Shown in pieces: positions 14,538-22,030 of a stretch of DNA of 64,000 bases. Made by a program: the position numbers and the translations under genes. The DNA comes from Larimichthys crocea. Lineage: Eukaryota > Chordata > Actinopteri > Sciaenidae. The stretch spans positions 20,080,713 to 20,144,712 of the forward strand of contig NC_040022.1 in the NCBI RefSeq assembly GCF_000972845.2, written 5' to 3'. Every line of letters starts with the position of its first letter. Positions within the stretch are counted from its first letter, which is position 1. The notes under the pieces were generated by a model. That model ran no database searches, was not told where the DNA came from, and worked only from the letters and a program-made list of their open reading frames with translations.

Positions 14538-16430
14538 AGGGAGAATGTACTTATTCTACGGTAACAAGACATCAGTGCAGTTTGCCAGCTTCACCACCAC
14601 AGTCAGCTGTCCTGGGGAGCTCCAGTCTCATATCTTTTCTGTGCAGTCATGTTTCAAAGCATAAAATGGGCTCACCATTTCAAGTCTACTTTGAGTCTCT
14701 GGATTCAAAGTAGACTTGGCCAATATTAGTTATTTTGAGATATATCACTGAGCATATATGTCAGCTGATGAATGAAGAAATATCACAGATATGTTTGAAA
14801 TCAGTGTCACCATGCTGCAGCTCAGAAAACTTCTGCGTGATGTCTTGATGGTCCTTAACAGCTGGCCAAAGCTCAATGTTCAGACCAAACCAGTGGAACC
14901 ACTGGTAGAGGGTGGAGCTCAGATCCAACAGGTCCTCAACATCGAGTGTCTGACTGACTTCTCTGATGCCCCACTGCTCAACATCAAGTTCAGGTGAGCT
15001 CATAGAACCAACCCAAACTGCAATGGTGACCAGCAGCACCTCCACATCATGCACAGAGAGAACTACACGTGTAGATACCATTTGTTCAACTTCTTTTAGT
15101 CTCACAAAGACACAACGTCTGAACCAAAAATCTCAAATTTGACAGTCAAATTTCCTCTGGTCTAATGTCCATTCATGTGTTTGTTGGTCCAAGCAGTTCT
15201 TCTTGGTCTATGTCAGTCATGGTTTCTTTGCAGTAATTTGACTATGAAGCTCTGATTCACAGTCTCCTCTGAACAGTTGATGTTGAGATGTGTCTGCTAC
15301 TTAAACTCTGTGAAGCGTTCATGTACTTTGAAATGATAATTCAACTTGTCACAGTGGCAACCTCATAACTACAGCGAGAGAAACAATACAAAAGCTGATT
15401 TTAGTATCCGAAGCAACTCTACATGTGCAGCAACGTGTGTGTTCCTCAGATATGGTGGAGCGCTGCAGAACCTGACCCTCAAGTTGCCTGTCACCATCAA
15501 CAAGTTCTTCCAGCCAACTGAGATGACCTCACATGACTTCTTCCAGCGCTGGAAACAGCTTAGCCAGTAAGTGTGTGTGTGTGTGTGTGCGCGTGCGCGT
15601 GTGTGTTAGATTCCCTTCTAAAGCTAAAGTCTATTATGTGAATGCTTTTCAGGCCTCAGCAAGAAGCCCAAAAGATATTTAAGGCCAACCACAGCATGGA
15701 CACTGAAGTACTTAAGGCTAAGGTATGTCTACGAGCTCATTCTACTGTCATCATCATTGATCTCCACATCCATAATAATAAATGATAATACAAGCTGTAC
15801 TGTACCTAACACTAAAGCACTCATGCTTTGTTTGTTATTCTGTTACTAACGTTCCATGTTCATATTTGTCTTTGTTCAGTCAGCCAAAGAAAAAAGATGA
15901 CCTGTCCAAACAGTTCTGACTACGCTGCCTTTCCATTTACAGTTGAAAGTAAACTAACACAAAGTTGAATTAGTTTCGAAGTGTTTGCTAATCCATGGTG
16001 GTGACGTGTTTGCCTGTAGCTACTGGGACTAGGAACGGCCCTGCTGGACAACGTCGATCCAAACCCGGAGAACTATGTTTGTGCTGGAGTGATTCAGACT
16101 AAGGGCCAGCAGGTTGGCTGTCTGCTAAGACTGGAACCAAATGCCCAGGCTCAGGTACGACACACACTTAGGAAAAAGTCGCTCAATGTTTGGAATAACT
16201 AAATCATTTTGACTTAGTAAATACCAGAGATATAAGTTAATGTTGATTAGTTTTGGTGCCTCATTTTGTTGTTAGCAGGAGCAATGTACAATTCCTGAAA
16301 ATGGCTTCTCCTAACTGTGCGTGTGTCTGCGTGTGTGTGTGTCTGTGTGCAGATGTACCGTCTGACTCTGCGCTGCAGCAAGGACTCTGTGTCCAGGCGT
16401 CTCTGCGAGCTGCTGGCCGAACAGTTCTAG
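548..16430 (+). CDS. ap2a1: AP-2 complex subunit alpha (alpha-adaptin), 3' part of gene
   Basis: Large subunit of the AP-2 adaptor, which links plasma-membrane cargo and PI(4,5)P2 to clathrin in endocytosis. Fifteen coding exons: 548-716, 938-1075, 1330-1512, 6285-6382, 6462-6693, 6893-7081, 7192-7346, 13038-13100, 14107-14189, 14540-14629, 14870-14993, 15450-15566, 15653-15722, 16020-16154 and 16353-16430. They sum to 1924 nt in one open frame, 640 residues plus the stop. Exons to 6693 encode the end of the helical trunk ([40 protein letters not shown]). A charged hinge begins at KLKKKKGP. The exons from 14107 encode the appendage, with [13 protein letters not shown] and the C-terminus [11 protein letters not shown]. 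The appendage ending and hinge favour AP2A1 over AP2A2, though TKPVEP is AP2A2-like. The N-terminal 300 or so residues are outside the window. Confidence 0.95.
938..1075 (+). CDS. ap2a1: ap2a1 coding exon (trunk)
   Basis: Encodes [19 protein letters not shown] through DYSIREEM, 46 codons in phase 0. It is flanked by CTCTGCAG and ATG|gtgggt. Confidence 0.95.
1330..1512 (+). CDS. ap2a1: ap2a1 coding exon (trunk)
   Basis: Encodes [20 protein letters not shown] through YAAKTVFE, 61 codons in phase 0. It lies between TTCTTTCAG and GAG|gtacta. It is followed by a 4.8-kb repeat-filled intron. Confidence 0.95.
1513..2015 (+). other. ap2a1 intron, left part
   Basis: No gene is seen. There is an imperfect (ATA/ATG/GAT)n tract at about 1878-1920. 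The stretch is AT-rich and otherwise unremarkable. Confidence 0.5.
2016..3360 (+). mobile_element. Non-LTR retrotransposon remnant with endonuclease domain
   Basis: A GC-rich leader is followed by a reading frame of the apurinic endonuclease type used by LINEs. Visible pieces are [40 protein letters not shown] and, after a frame change near 2640, [11 protein letters not shown] and [13 protein letters not shown] segment at about 3080-3240 ([20 protein letters not shown]) resembles the far 3' end of the same open reading frame, so most of the reverse transcriptase has been deleted internally. The copy has frameshifts and stops and is dead. The family is very common in teleost genomes, but I cannot name the clade with certainty. 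It is inserted in an ap2a1 intron. Confidence 0.8.
3395..3950 (+). other. ap2a1 intron with LINE reverse transcriptase scrap
   Basis: At about 3745-3890 a short broken frame reads [15 protein letters not shown] and later [13 protein letters not shown]. This matches the LDLSAAFDTVDH...LNWFRSYLSNR region of L2/Rex-type LINE reverse transcriptases. The rest is AT-rich and unassigned. Confidence 0.5.
3955..4300. mobile_element. Tigger/pogo-like MITE with TA target duplication
   Basis: The ends are inverted: CAGTCGTCCCTCGCTATAA on the left and the complement of CAGTGGTCCCTCGTTTATT on the right. The element is 346 bp and flanked by TA (3953-3954 and 4301-4302). The CAGTNGTCCCTCG terminus is typical of non-autonomous Tigger (pogo) elements. 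It has no coding capacity. Confidence 0.8.
4303..5014. repeat. Dispersed teleost repeat
   Basis: Contains phrases that recur within the window. A 'gattttgattggctgctacg' type phrase is seen near 4550 and near 4980. A block at 4600-4735 is echoed at 5430-5580 ('...tttttgacaaaattaaaatgg' type). The short open frame at 4472-4735 is part of this repeat and not a gene. Confidence 0.5.
5015..5335. repeat. Dispersed teleost repeat (TTTATTTGTATAGCCCAAAG type)
   Basis: Starts with repeated AATCAAATC, then TTTTATTTGTATAGCCCAAAG and GAGGGCTTTACAATCTGTAC. It is a high-copy fish repeat recognised from general knowledge of teleost genomes. It appears to interrupt the surrounding repeat, which resumes after it. 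The 123-residue open frame across it is not a gene. Confidence 0.6.
5336..6284 (+). other. ap2a1 intron, right part
   Basis: A repeat scrap is present at 5430-5580 (see 4303-5014). From about 5600 to the acceptor CTTCTCCAG at 6284 nothing further was recognised. Confidence 0.5.
6285..6382 (+). CDS. ap2a1: ap2a1 coding exon (trunk)
   Basis: Encodes [20 protein letters not shown] through AGDPRS. It ends with AG of a split Ser codon before gtatgt. Confidence 0.95.
6462..6693 (+). CDS. ap2a1: ap2a1 coding exon (trunk)
   Basis: Encodes [20 protein letters not shown] through SSIASTDVL. The first base completes the split Ser codon, and the exon ends in phase 0 at CTG|gttagt. The intron before it is only 79 bp. 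Confidence 0.95.
6893..7081 (+). CDS. ap2a1: ap2a1 coding exon (end of trunk, start of hinge)
   Basis: Encodes [32 protein letters not shown] and a Gly/Asn/Asp-rich hinge to MAASNA. It is phase 0 at both ends, with donor GCT|gttagc. Confidence 0.92.
7192..7346 (+). CDS. ap2a1: ap2a1 coding exon (hinge)
   Basis: Encodes [20 protein letters not shown] through VNDDGFLR, a low-complexity Ser/Pro/Ala hinge with a DLL clathrin-box-like tripeptide. It ends in AG before gtgaaa. Confidence 0.92.
7347..8640 (+). other. ap2a1 intron
   Basis: No exon or recognisable mobile element was seen. Short open frames at 7922-8161 and 8279-8575 have no family resemblance and are taken as chance. Confidence 0.5.
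8641..8855. repeat. (TA)n low-complexity tract with assembly gap
   Basis: An almost pure A/T dinucleotide tract runs from 8660 to 8855. It contains ten N at 8663-8672, an assembly gap. It directly borders the first copy of the 2.2-kb duplicated block. Confidence 0.95.
8856..11082 (+). repeat. Upstream copy of 2.2-kb tandem duplication in ap2a1
   Basis: Matches 11308-13563 nearly base for base, starting at GAGAGCAGTGTGTGCACATA and ending at GTTCATCTTATATTCACA. Most differences are single-base indels. It includes a GT/TGGG microsatellite at about 9005-9090 and a copy of the hinge exon at 10560-10620. It lies directly after the gap, so it may be a misassembled allele or uncorrected read sequence and not a true duplication. 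Confidence 0.9.
10560..10620 (+). pseudogene. ap2a1: Frameshifted duplicate of ap2a1 hinge exon
   Basis: Reads [20 protein letters not shown]. Compared with the copy at 13038-13100 it lacks three bases around the DP/AP codons and has one extra C before AACAA. Its length is 61 nt and not 63, so inclusion would shift the frame before FVCKNNG. The splice sites CTCTCAG and gtaagc are intact. The downstream copy keeps the frame and is taken as the real exon. Confidence 0.8.
11083..11307 (+). other. Unique spacer between duplicated blocks
   Basis: About 225 bp with no counterpart after the second copy. It ends in a short (TA)n stretch that leads into the second copy, just as the (TA)n tract leads into the first. 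Confidence 0.7.
11308..13563 (+). repeat. Downstream copy of 2.2-kb tandem duplication in ap2a1
   Basis: The second copy of the block at 8856-11082, with a longer pure (GT)n run at about 11467-11500. It carries the intact hinge exon 13038-13100. The two copies are direct repeats. Confidence 0.9.
13038..13100 (+). CDS. ap2a1: ap2a1 coding exon (hinge, intact copy)
   Basis: Encodes [20 protein letters not shown]. The phase fits both neighbours: AG|C before and AA|G after, giving LLNKFVCKNNG. It is chosen over the copy at 10560-10620 because only this copy keeps the frame. Confidence 0.9.
13564..14106 (+). other. ap2a1 intron
   Basis: Starts where the duplicated block ends. No exon or recognisable element is seen before the acceptor GCTACAG at 14106. 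Confidence 0.5.
14107..14189 (+). CDS. ap2a1: ap2a1 coding exon (appendage start)
   Basis: Encodes [20 protein letters not shown] through SEYRQNL, the first beta strands of the appendage immunoglobulin-like sandwich. It ends with G of a split Gly codon before gtaagt. Confidence 0.95.
14408..14538 (+). repeat. (TC)n/(TCTG)n microsatellite forming a polypyrimidine tract
   Basis: About 130 bp of TCTCTCTG and TCTC repeats run straight into the acceptor ACTCTCAG of the next ap2a1 exon. The repeat is therefore the polypyrimidine tract of that splice site. Confidence 0.95.
14540..14629 (+). CDS. ap2a1: ap2a1 coding exon (appendage)
   Basis: Encodes [20 protein letters not shown] through CPGELQS plus one base. 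No GT follows the expected end. The frame and the family alignment place the boundary at TCTC|ATATCTTTTC, a U12-type AT donor. Confidence 0.85.
14630..14869 (+). other. ap2a1: Putative U12-type (minor spliceosome) intron
   Basis: 240-bp intron. The 5' end ATATCTTTTC differs by one base from the U12 AT-AC consensus ATATCCTTT. A perfect branch-site core TCCTTAAC lies at 14852-14859. The exon resumes 12 nt after the branch A. Joining TCT C with AG CTC AAT gives ELQS-QLNVQTK, in frame and as expected for alpha-adaptin. The terminal dinucleotides would be AT and AA, a rare but reported variant. No GT donor in range keeps the frame. Confidence 0.75.
14870..14993 (+). CDS. ap2a1: ap2a1 coding exon (appendage)
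   Basis: Encodes [18 protein letters not shown] through DAPLLNIKF. Its start is set by frame and by the U12 branch site and not by a CAG acceptor. It ends with AG before gtgagc. Confidence 0.85.
14994..15449 (+). other. ap2a1 intron
   Basis: No feature was recognised between donor gtgagc and acceptor TTCCTCAG. Confidence 0.6.
15450..15566 (+). CDS. ap2a1: ap2a1 coding exon (appendage)
   Basis: Encodes [20 protein letters not shown] through FFQRWKQLS. The platform subdomain, which binds DPF/W and FXDXF ligands in the family, starts here. It is followed by a (GT)n run directly after the donor. Confidence 0.95.
15653..15722 (+). CDS. ap2a1: ap2a1 coding exon (appendage)
   Basis: Encodes [20 protein letters not shown] and ends KAK in phase 0 at AAG|gtatgt. 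Confidence 0.95.
16020..16154 (+). CDS. ap2a1: ap2a1 coding exon (appendage)
   Basis: Encodes [20 protein letters not shown] through [11 protein letters not shown], 45 codons in phase 0. The acceptor is CCTGTAG. Confidence 0.95.
16353..16430 (+). CDS. ap2a1: ap2a1 last coding exon
   Basis: Encodes [20 protein letters not shown] then LAEQF and TAG at 16428-16430. This is the standard alpha-adaptin C-terminus. Confidence 0.95.
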   Translation: MYRLTLRCSKDSVSRRLCELLAEQF

Positions 16431-16695
16431 AGTCCAGACCTACCATGACCAGTACTCCCACCATCCCCACCAGCGACCTCTCCCTCGAGCCCTCCTGCCA
16501 CACCTTTCCTCCTCCCTCCAACAAAGAATCTTTGAGTAAAAAAAAGTTGTAACCTACATAAGGGAAAAAGCAGCCACTGCTAGCAGCAGCGGCATTATTA
16601 TTGTCATTATTCTTGTCCCAGATTCTGATTCCAGTTCATCTTCTTCTTGTTTATTAACATGATGCTATATTCTTGATTTTGTTGGTGTTTACCTG

Positions 16696-16731
<36 letters not shown>

Positions 16732-17340
16732 GCGTGCGTGCGTGCGTGCGTGTGTGTGTCCCATGGTTGTACTGGGGTCCCATTTTGCTCCATCCTTACT
16801 CTGTGTGTGTGCGATTTTATTTGAATTGCTAGAACATTCCTTGAAGTCAACTTGGTAAAGCTGTTGATCACGCACATGCACTCGCCCCCGCGCTGCACAT
16901 TCACACACTTTTTCACACACACTCACACTCACACGCACAGTGGTTCTGGTAGGACTGACTGATGAAGTGAGACCTGAGGGTCCAGCACTCTGATCTGTGC
17001 TGCTTTTGCCCACTAATTTCTGTGAAGCATTCCAACTGAAAAATGTGCTTTGGATCCTCTTTGAGGCCCTCCGGCATGAACCCCCCTACTTTATCACCTG
17101 ATCCCACTCCTGAAGCCCTGTAGTAATTAATTTCAATGAACGAGTACACTTCTTTATGTTCTTGATGTGTATGTAAATATGTGCCAGTGTATTACTTTAT
17201 TGCTTTCTGAGACATTCCCATCATACTGGTTTAGAAGGCCTGAGATTATCTGATCCAAGCCGCCCAGCAGGAGGATAGCACAGAATGGACACTATGTAGC
17301 TGATGGGTACAGGGAGGAGACTCGTATTAAAACACAGTCA
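16431..17340 (+). other. ap2a1: ap2a1 3' untranslated region
   Basis: Contains a (GTGC)n microsatellite at about 16693-16756 and scattered CACA runs. A possible ATTAAA poly(A) signal lies at 17326-17331. The end is inferred from that signal only. Confidence 0.55.
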
Positions 17341-18540
17341 GTGACAGTCTGTTAAAAAACAGTCTTGTCTGTGAGATTTCTGCTTTATTATAAGCATTTC
17401 CAAACATTTACAAGAAAGAAAACTTTAGTTATGAGGACTAACACATATCTGATTAAGTTCCCCACCTCTAATGAAGATCATCACACAGCTGCTTCTCTTA
17501 GCTTTTCAATGGTAGGCACCTCCATCTTAAAGGATGCTGGTGGTGGCTGAGGTTGCAGCACCAGTGTTTATATAGAGTCCTATTGATTTTCCAGCACCAA
17601 CATGTTTGATTTTATTCCAGGCAAGACACAGAATAGTCTGATGTACATATGCATACATTCATATTCCTGCGCCTGCAGCCAAGCATTTATAGAGGAGATC
17701 AATGCCAACACACACAATTGACACACAACCACTACAATACACGTTTAGAGAACACAGATGTCCAACAAGCTGAAAATGTTTGGATCCACAGTTTTTTAAC
17801 TCTTCCCAGGCTTCCTCTCACGCACAAGCACTGATGTCGTGAGAGAGGATAGGATGTATGACACCCAGATGTCCATTACAACTACAGGGGACTCTATATG
17901 TGTGTGTGAATGTGTGTGTGGCTGTAAGCAGGTAAGAAAAAAAAAAAAAAAAAAAAAAGCCTAAAGACATTTCTAATACATGGTCACATTACATTCTGTG
18001 GCTGCACAGCAATCACAGGACATTGAACTTTGTTGTGGAAAATGTAGTCATTTTGTCATTCTGTGAGTGTATGTGAGTTTGTGTGTGGGTGTGTCTATGC
18101 AGTATCCACTAGCTAATGCAGCCTCATGTATCGGTGTTAAGAACCTGTCCAATACCTGTGTTAGAATTAAGAGTTACTCTGTAATGAAAAAATGTGAAAG
18201 TAAAACTATGCCATATATCCAACATCACGCCTCCTGTGGTGTGTCACATTCATACACAATGATGACAACAGCTTTCTTTCTATGCATTAGCTGGTCAACA
18301 TGATTGAGCCTGAGATTCTCCCTCGTCACTGAGTAATATGAGTATTATTGTCTATAAGCATTAATAGCCTATACCTTAGGCTGTAGAAACTTCTTGTGCC
18401 TTGCGTTATATCACATAATAACAAATTCTTTTGTAGCTACTGGACAGTATGTATGATATTTTTCTCCTATATCAGTATAATATATGAAAGGGAGTGCAGC
18501 TTTTCATGCTGTGATCATTGCATCCAGACTAATGGGGTGG
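17341..18540. other. Intergenic DNA
   Basis: Contains a homopolymer A run at about 17937-17958 and no recognisable gene. Short open frames have no family resemblance. Confidence 0.5.
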
Positions 18541-18930
18541 GTCTGTGTTTTTCTGTTGCTTGGTCCCTACACATCTGAAGAGTCTGTCCATTCCTGTGGG
18601 GTTCCTCAAGGTTCTGTATTTGGGCCTTTTAAAACATTTACCTGACTCTTTTATCCACAGCGACTTAAAGGGAGCAATTTGGGGTTCAGTATCTTGCCCA
18701 AGGACAAGGGCATGCAGACTGGAGGAGGCGGGGATAAAACCTCAGATCATCTGGTTAGTGGACTACCCATTCTACCTCCTGAGCCACAGCCACACCTTTT
18801 TTTATTTGTAAATTGATATATCTGCTTTCCTGAGGTTACATCATGATCAAATTTGAAGGTATCTCTTAATACTGTTATGCTGAAGACATCCAACTCTAAG
18901 CCTGACAAACTGACTTTTCTGGCTGGATGT
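18541..18930 (+). mobile_element. L2/Rex-like LINE reverse transcriptase fragment, interrupted
   Basis: CCTGTGGGGTTCCTCAAGG encodes the CGVPQGS-type reverse transcriptase motif near 18590. TGTTATGCTGAAGACATCCA near 18875 encodes a decayed YADD catalytic box (YAED). The two motifs are separated by a SINE-like repeat at 18645-18797. Confidence 0.6.
18645..18797 (-). repeat. tRNA-like SINE family copy, partial
   Basis: On the - strand it starts GGCTGTGGCTCAGGAGGTAG (A-box-like), followed by a decayed B box and CTTGGGCAAGATACTGAACC. Further copies or pieces lie at 19060, 20270, 25240, 48775 and 53738. It is inserted between two parts of an L2-like LINE. Confidence 0.65.
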
Positions 18931-19059
18931 CTGTCAAGATAAGTACTTATTGCTAAAGATTGTATAGTTTCAAAGGTTGCTCAATTTATTTGTCCCTCAC
19001 CTTAGCTGTAAAGTCTAGTGTTGAATATTGGAAATGTGTTAAGTCTTTTCACTTTATAT

Positions 19060-19350
19060 GGTAAACAGTAAATGGACTGTACTTATATAACACCTTTCTA
19101 GTCTTCCGACCACTCAAAGTTCTTTAACACTACATATCCCATTCACACACTGATGGCATTGGCTGCCATGCAAGGTGCCAACTGCTCATCAGTTTGAGGA
19201 GATAACCATTCACACACTGATGGTTCAGCCTTCAGGAGAAATTTGAGGTTCAGTATCTTGCCCAAGGACACTTCGACATGCAGACTGGAGGACCACCGAT
19301 CATCTGATTAGTGGACGACCCACTCTACCTCCAAGTCACAGCCGCCCACA
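19060..19350 (-). repeat. tRNA-like SINE family copy, nearly full length
   Basis: Includes the head (ACTCTACCTCC...CATGCAGACTGG on the + strand), the middle CTGATGGCATTGGCTGCCAT and the tail ending near GTAAATGGACTGTACTTATA. It is the most complete copy in the window. Confidence 0.7.
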
Positions 19351-20269
19351 TAAAATCATTTATTCCACTTGAATGGTAAATTTACTGTATAATGATACAG
19401 TTAAAAAGGTAATAATCTAAATCTAAATACAAGTTAAGGCCCAGGTTTCCATGTTCATCTTTCTCGGTTTAAGACTGGCAAACATGTCAAAGAGTTCCTT
19501 AATCACACAGGCTTTGCCTTCCAGTGTTGCAGTATTGACTGTGAGAGTGATCCTGGAAAAGACTCCACACATCAAGATAGAAATGTTTCATAATGGGATA
19601 AAGGTTATCACTTGGAACAACTTTGTATTGATTGGTCCAGCATTCAGCCTTGTAACGTGCTCTTTGTGTACAGCATACATGCATTTGTAGAGAATCTGGT
19701 GACCAGTTTTTTTTTACATCTCTGTAGACCACAGCCTGTGGCCTTTACACTGAACTTTCACATGTGCATTTATGCACTACAGTCTTACTATCATATCCTC
19801 TCTGTAACTGTCAGTGCACTCTTCTTGCTTACAGTCCACACTGACATTAACAGTCACTTTCCATTTTTCCTCACACATTGCACATAAGTGCACTTTCAAC
19901 CACAATGTCCACCATATTTGTCTGTAGGAATACTACAAGACCACCAGAATAAATGCTGTTTGAGTGCTGAGTTGACTGAAAAACTTTGATACTTAAAATA
20001 GTGATCTTATTTTCAGGTTTCAGCTTAGCTGCAGTTTGCTGTACTGAGCTGGAAATAAATTATGGAAACTATCCACACTTACTGGCCTAGATGGACTTCT
20101 TGTTTGTGTCCTACTTTAGCCCACATCCTCTTTGGCCTGTAGTCTGTAGGGACTGCTACTGCTCTGACGTCTTCAGAGTCACTCCCCGGTAACACCTCTA
20201 GACCAATAGTCTGGTTTTCATTGCAGTGTTTGGTAGTGCAAAACTCAAATGGACATAAGAAACACAGCA
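19351..20269. other. Intergenic DNA
   Basis: No gene or named element was recognised. Confidence 0.4.
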
Positions 20270-20540
20270 CTCGCTCAGGTGGTAGAGTGAGTTGTCTAGC
20301 AGGATTCTTCTCCTCAGTCAAGTTTAACTGTCCTCAAACAAGATACTAAACCCCAAATTGCTCCAGATGACTGTGCAAATGTGTATAAATGAGCTTTGTG
20401 TCATTGTGAACGCTTTGGATAGGAAGCACTGTATAACTCCTGATGAGCAGTTGATGATTCTGCATGGCAACCTCTGCCATCAGTGTATGGATGTGTGTCA
20501 ATGGGTGAATGTGACAAGTGTTGTAAAGTGCTTTGAGTAG
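20270..20540 (+). repeat. tRNA-like SINE family copy, diverged
   Basis: Starts CGCTCAGGTGGTAGAGTGAG and continues with CAAGATACTAAACCCCAAAT and GGGTGAATGTGACAAGTG. It has the same layout as the copy at 19060, in the opposite orientation. Its end overlaps the 480-bp repeat that recurs at 25232. Confidence 0.65.
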
Positions 20541-20985
20541 TCTGCAGAAGCTTCTCAGCTAATTTCTTCTGTTTCCCTGATTTGATCTTGTGAAAGTTTC
20601 AAATGTTTGCAGGGATTTGGATAAAATAGAGACAAGTTGTGTGTAACTGCATGTCTTGAGGAGCAGCCTGAAGATAAAACAAAAGTACTGTGTGCAGGTG
20701 ATCAGTGCTTTATTCTATCGGGGTCTCTGCTGTAAAATAAGTCCTTTAATTATTTTTTAAGAAGTGGATGGAAAAGTGAAAATTGTCCAAATGTACATTT
20801 ACATATCTTCCAAAAAATGGTAATATGCTAATTCGGGTTTCATATTAAACATGCTCATGGTGGAATTGTTGGTCTCTGTAAATAATATTAGGAAGAGTAC
20901 AGTCTAGACCTGCTCTGTATGAAAAGTGTCATGAGATAACTTTTGTTATGATATGGCGTCATATAAATAAAATTGAATTGAAATT
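20499..20985 (+). repeat. 480-bp direct repeat flanking the phosphatase gene, left copy
   Basis: Runs from GGGTGAATGTGACAAGTGTT to ATAAATAAAATTGAATTG and is almost identical to 25232-25737. Differences are a few substitutions and two short indels. Confidence 0.85.
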
Positions 20986-21021
20986 AAAAACTAATATGCA
21001 AACTAGGATTGCATATCCAAA

Positions 21022-21137
21022 ATGGTGTGTGTGTGTGTATATATATATATATGTGTATGTATATATATATGTGTATATATATATATATGTGTATATATAT
21101 ATATATATGTGTATGTATATATATATGTGTATGTATA

Positions 21138-21178
<41 letters not shown>

Positions 21179-21215
21179 ATAATGTATATATATATGTGTG
21201 TGTGTGTGTATATGT
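21022..21215. repeat. (TG)n(TA)n microsatellite
   Basis: An alternating TATA/TGTG array of about 190 bp. Long open frames on both strands here are purely repeat-derived. Confidence 0.95.
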
Positions 21216-21470
21216 ATGTACTAAGCAGGTTATGAGCCACTTGAAAAAGGTAAAGGAGTGATATCTATGCAGTATGCAGTGTTCATCTCCAATGTAGAAA
21301 ATAATAAAAATTAAGACAAATTGAATCTAGTCAGAATTGAATTTTAGATGTTTTGAATTCTATTTATGATTTCTGTGATTGTAGAACGATTATGTAAGGG
21401 TTCAAACTGACAGAAAGCAGCTGTTGTGTACCATGATGTGCTCAGTATTTATGTTCATATATGTATGATG

Positions 21471-21779
21471 GAAAAGGCCGCCTTGCCACAAACAGCCTGC
21501 CTTCTTCTGCTCCATCAAAGCTTCCGAGGGGCTCCCTGATACAGCGGAGATGCTTGTGCGCATGTCGAAGTCAGGCAAGGCGCAGATTGGCTGAAGATGA
21601 CATCATCCAATCGAGATCTGTTGTTGGAAAGAGGATGAGCTCATCGTTTCGACGCCAGTTTGAGAGAGCACGGTGTGCACGGAGCACGCAGTAGCAGCAG
21701 AGGACACTTTGACCAGAACGAGTGTGCAAAGCTCGGAGTGAGTGACGGAGGACGAGGACTTTAAACAGGGACACTTCCA
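21471..21779 (+). promoter_or_regulatory. Inferred promoter and 5' untranslated exon of the phosphatase gene
   Basis: This region is richer in CpG than its surroundings. It ends in a good donor, TTCCA|gtgagt, at 21779-21780. The next acceptor TCCTGCAG (21935) lies three bases before the first in-frame ATG. The transcription start is not visible. The role is inferred from position. Confidence 0.45.
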
Positions 21780-21937
21780 GTGAGTAACATGACATGTCAT
21801 ATTTGACGTGAGCTGCTGTCTCAGCTGTGAGTGCTGACGGTGCAAGAGTCGCTTCTGACGGCAGCTGAGTTCTGATAGAGCAGATCGACATTTGGACCAT
21901 TGTGAACCTAACCTGTGCTGCATGTTGTCCTGCAGGT

Positions 21938-22030
21938 ATGGTATGGTCCCGGGAGAGAGAGGCGGAGCGGCCTCCGCTGTCTGTCATCATGCCGCGGCTC
22001 TACCTCGGAGCGGAGAGCGACGTGACGCAG
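21938..22030 (+). CDS. Phosphatase coding exon 1
   Basis: Encodes MVWSREREAERPPLSVIMPR then LYLGAESDVTQ, 31 codons, with donor CAG|gtaaga. The second Met (residue 18) could also serve as start. Confidence 0.8.

Noticed and set aside
14580..14710. Read-through of ap2a1 past 14629 as coding
   Set aside because: The continuing frames lose all resemblance to alpha-adaptin after ELQS and soon stop. The U12-type junction restores the family sequence.
20948..21240. Long open frames on both strands
   Set aside because: They consist of Tyr-Ile/Val repeats encoded by the (TA)n(TG)n microsatellite. The same applies to frames at 8948-9259, 11402-11704, 14363-14713, 43197-43483 and 45668-46004.
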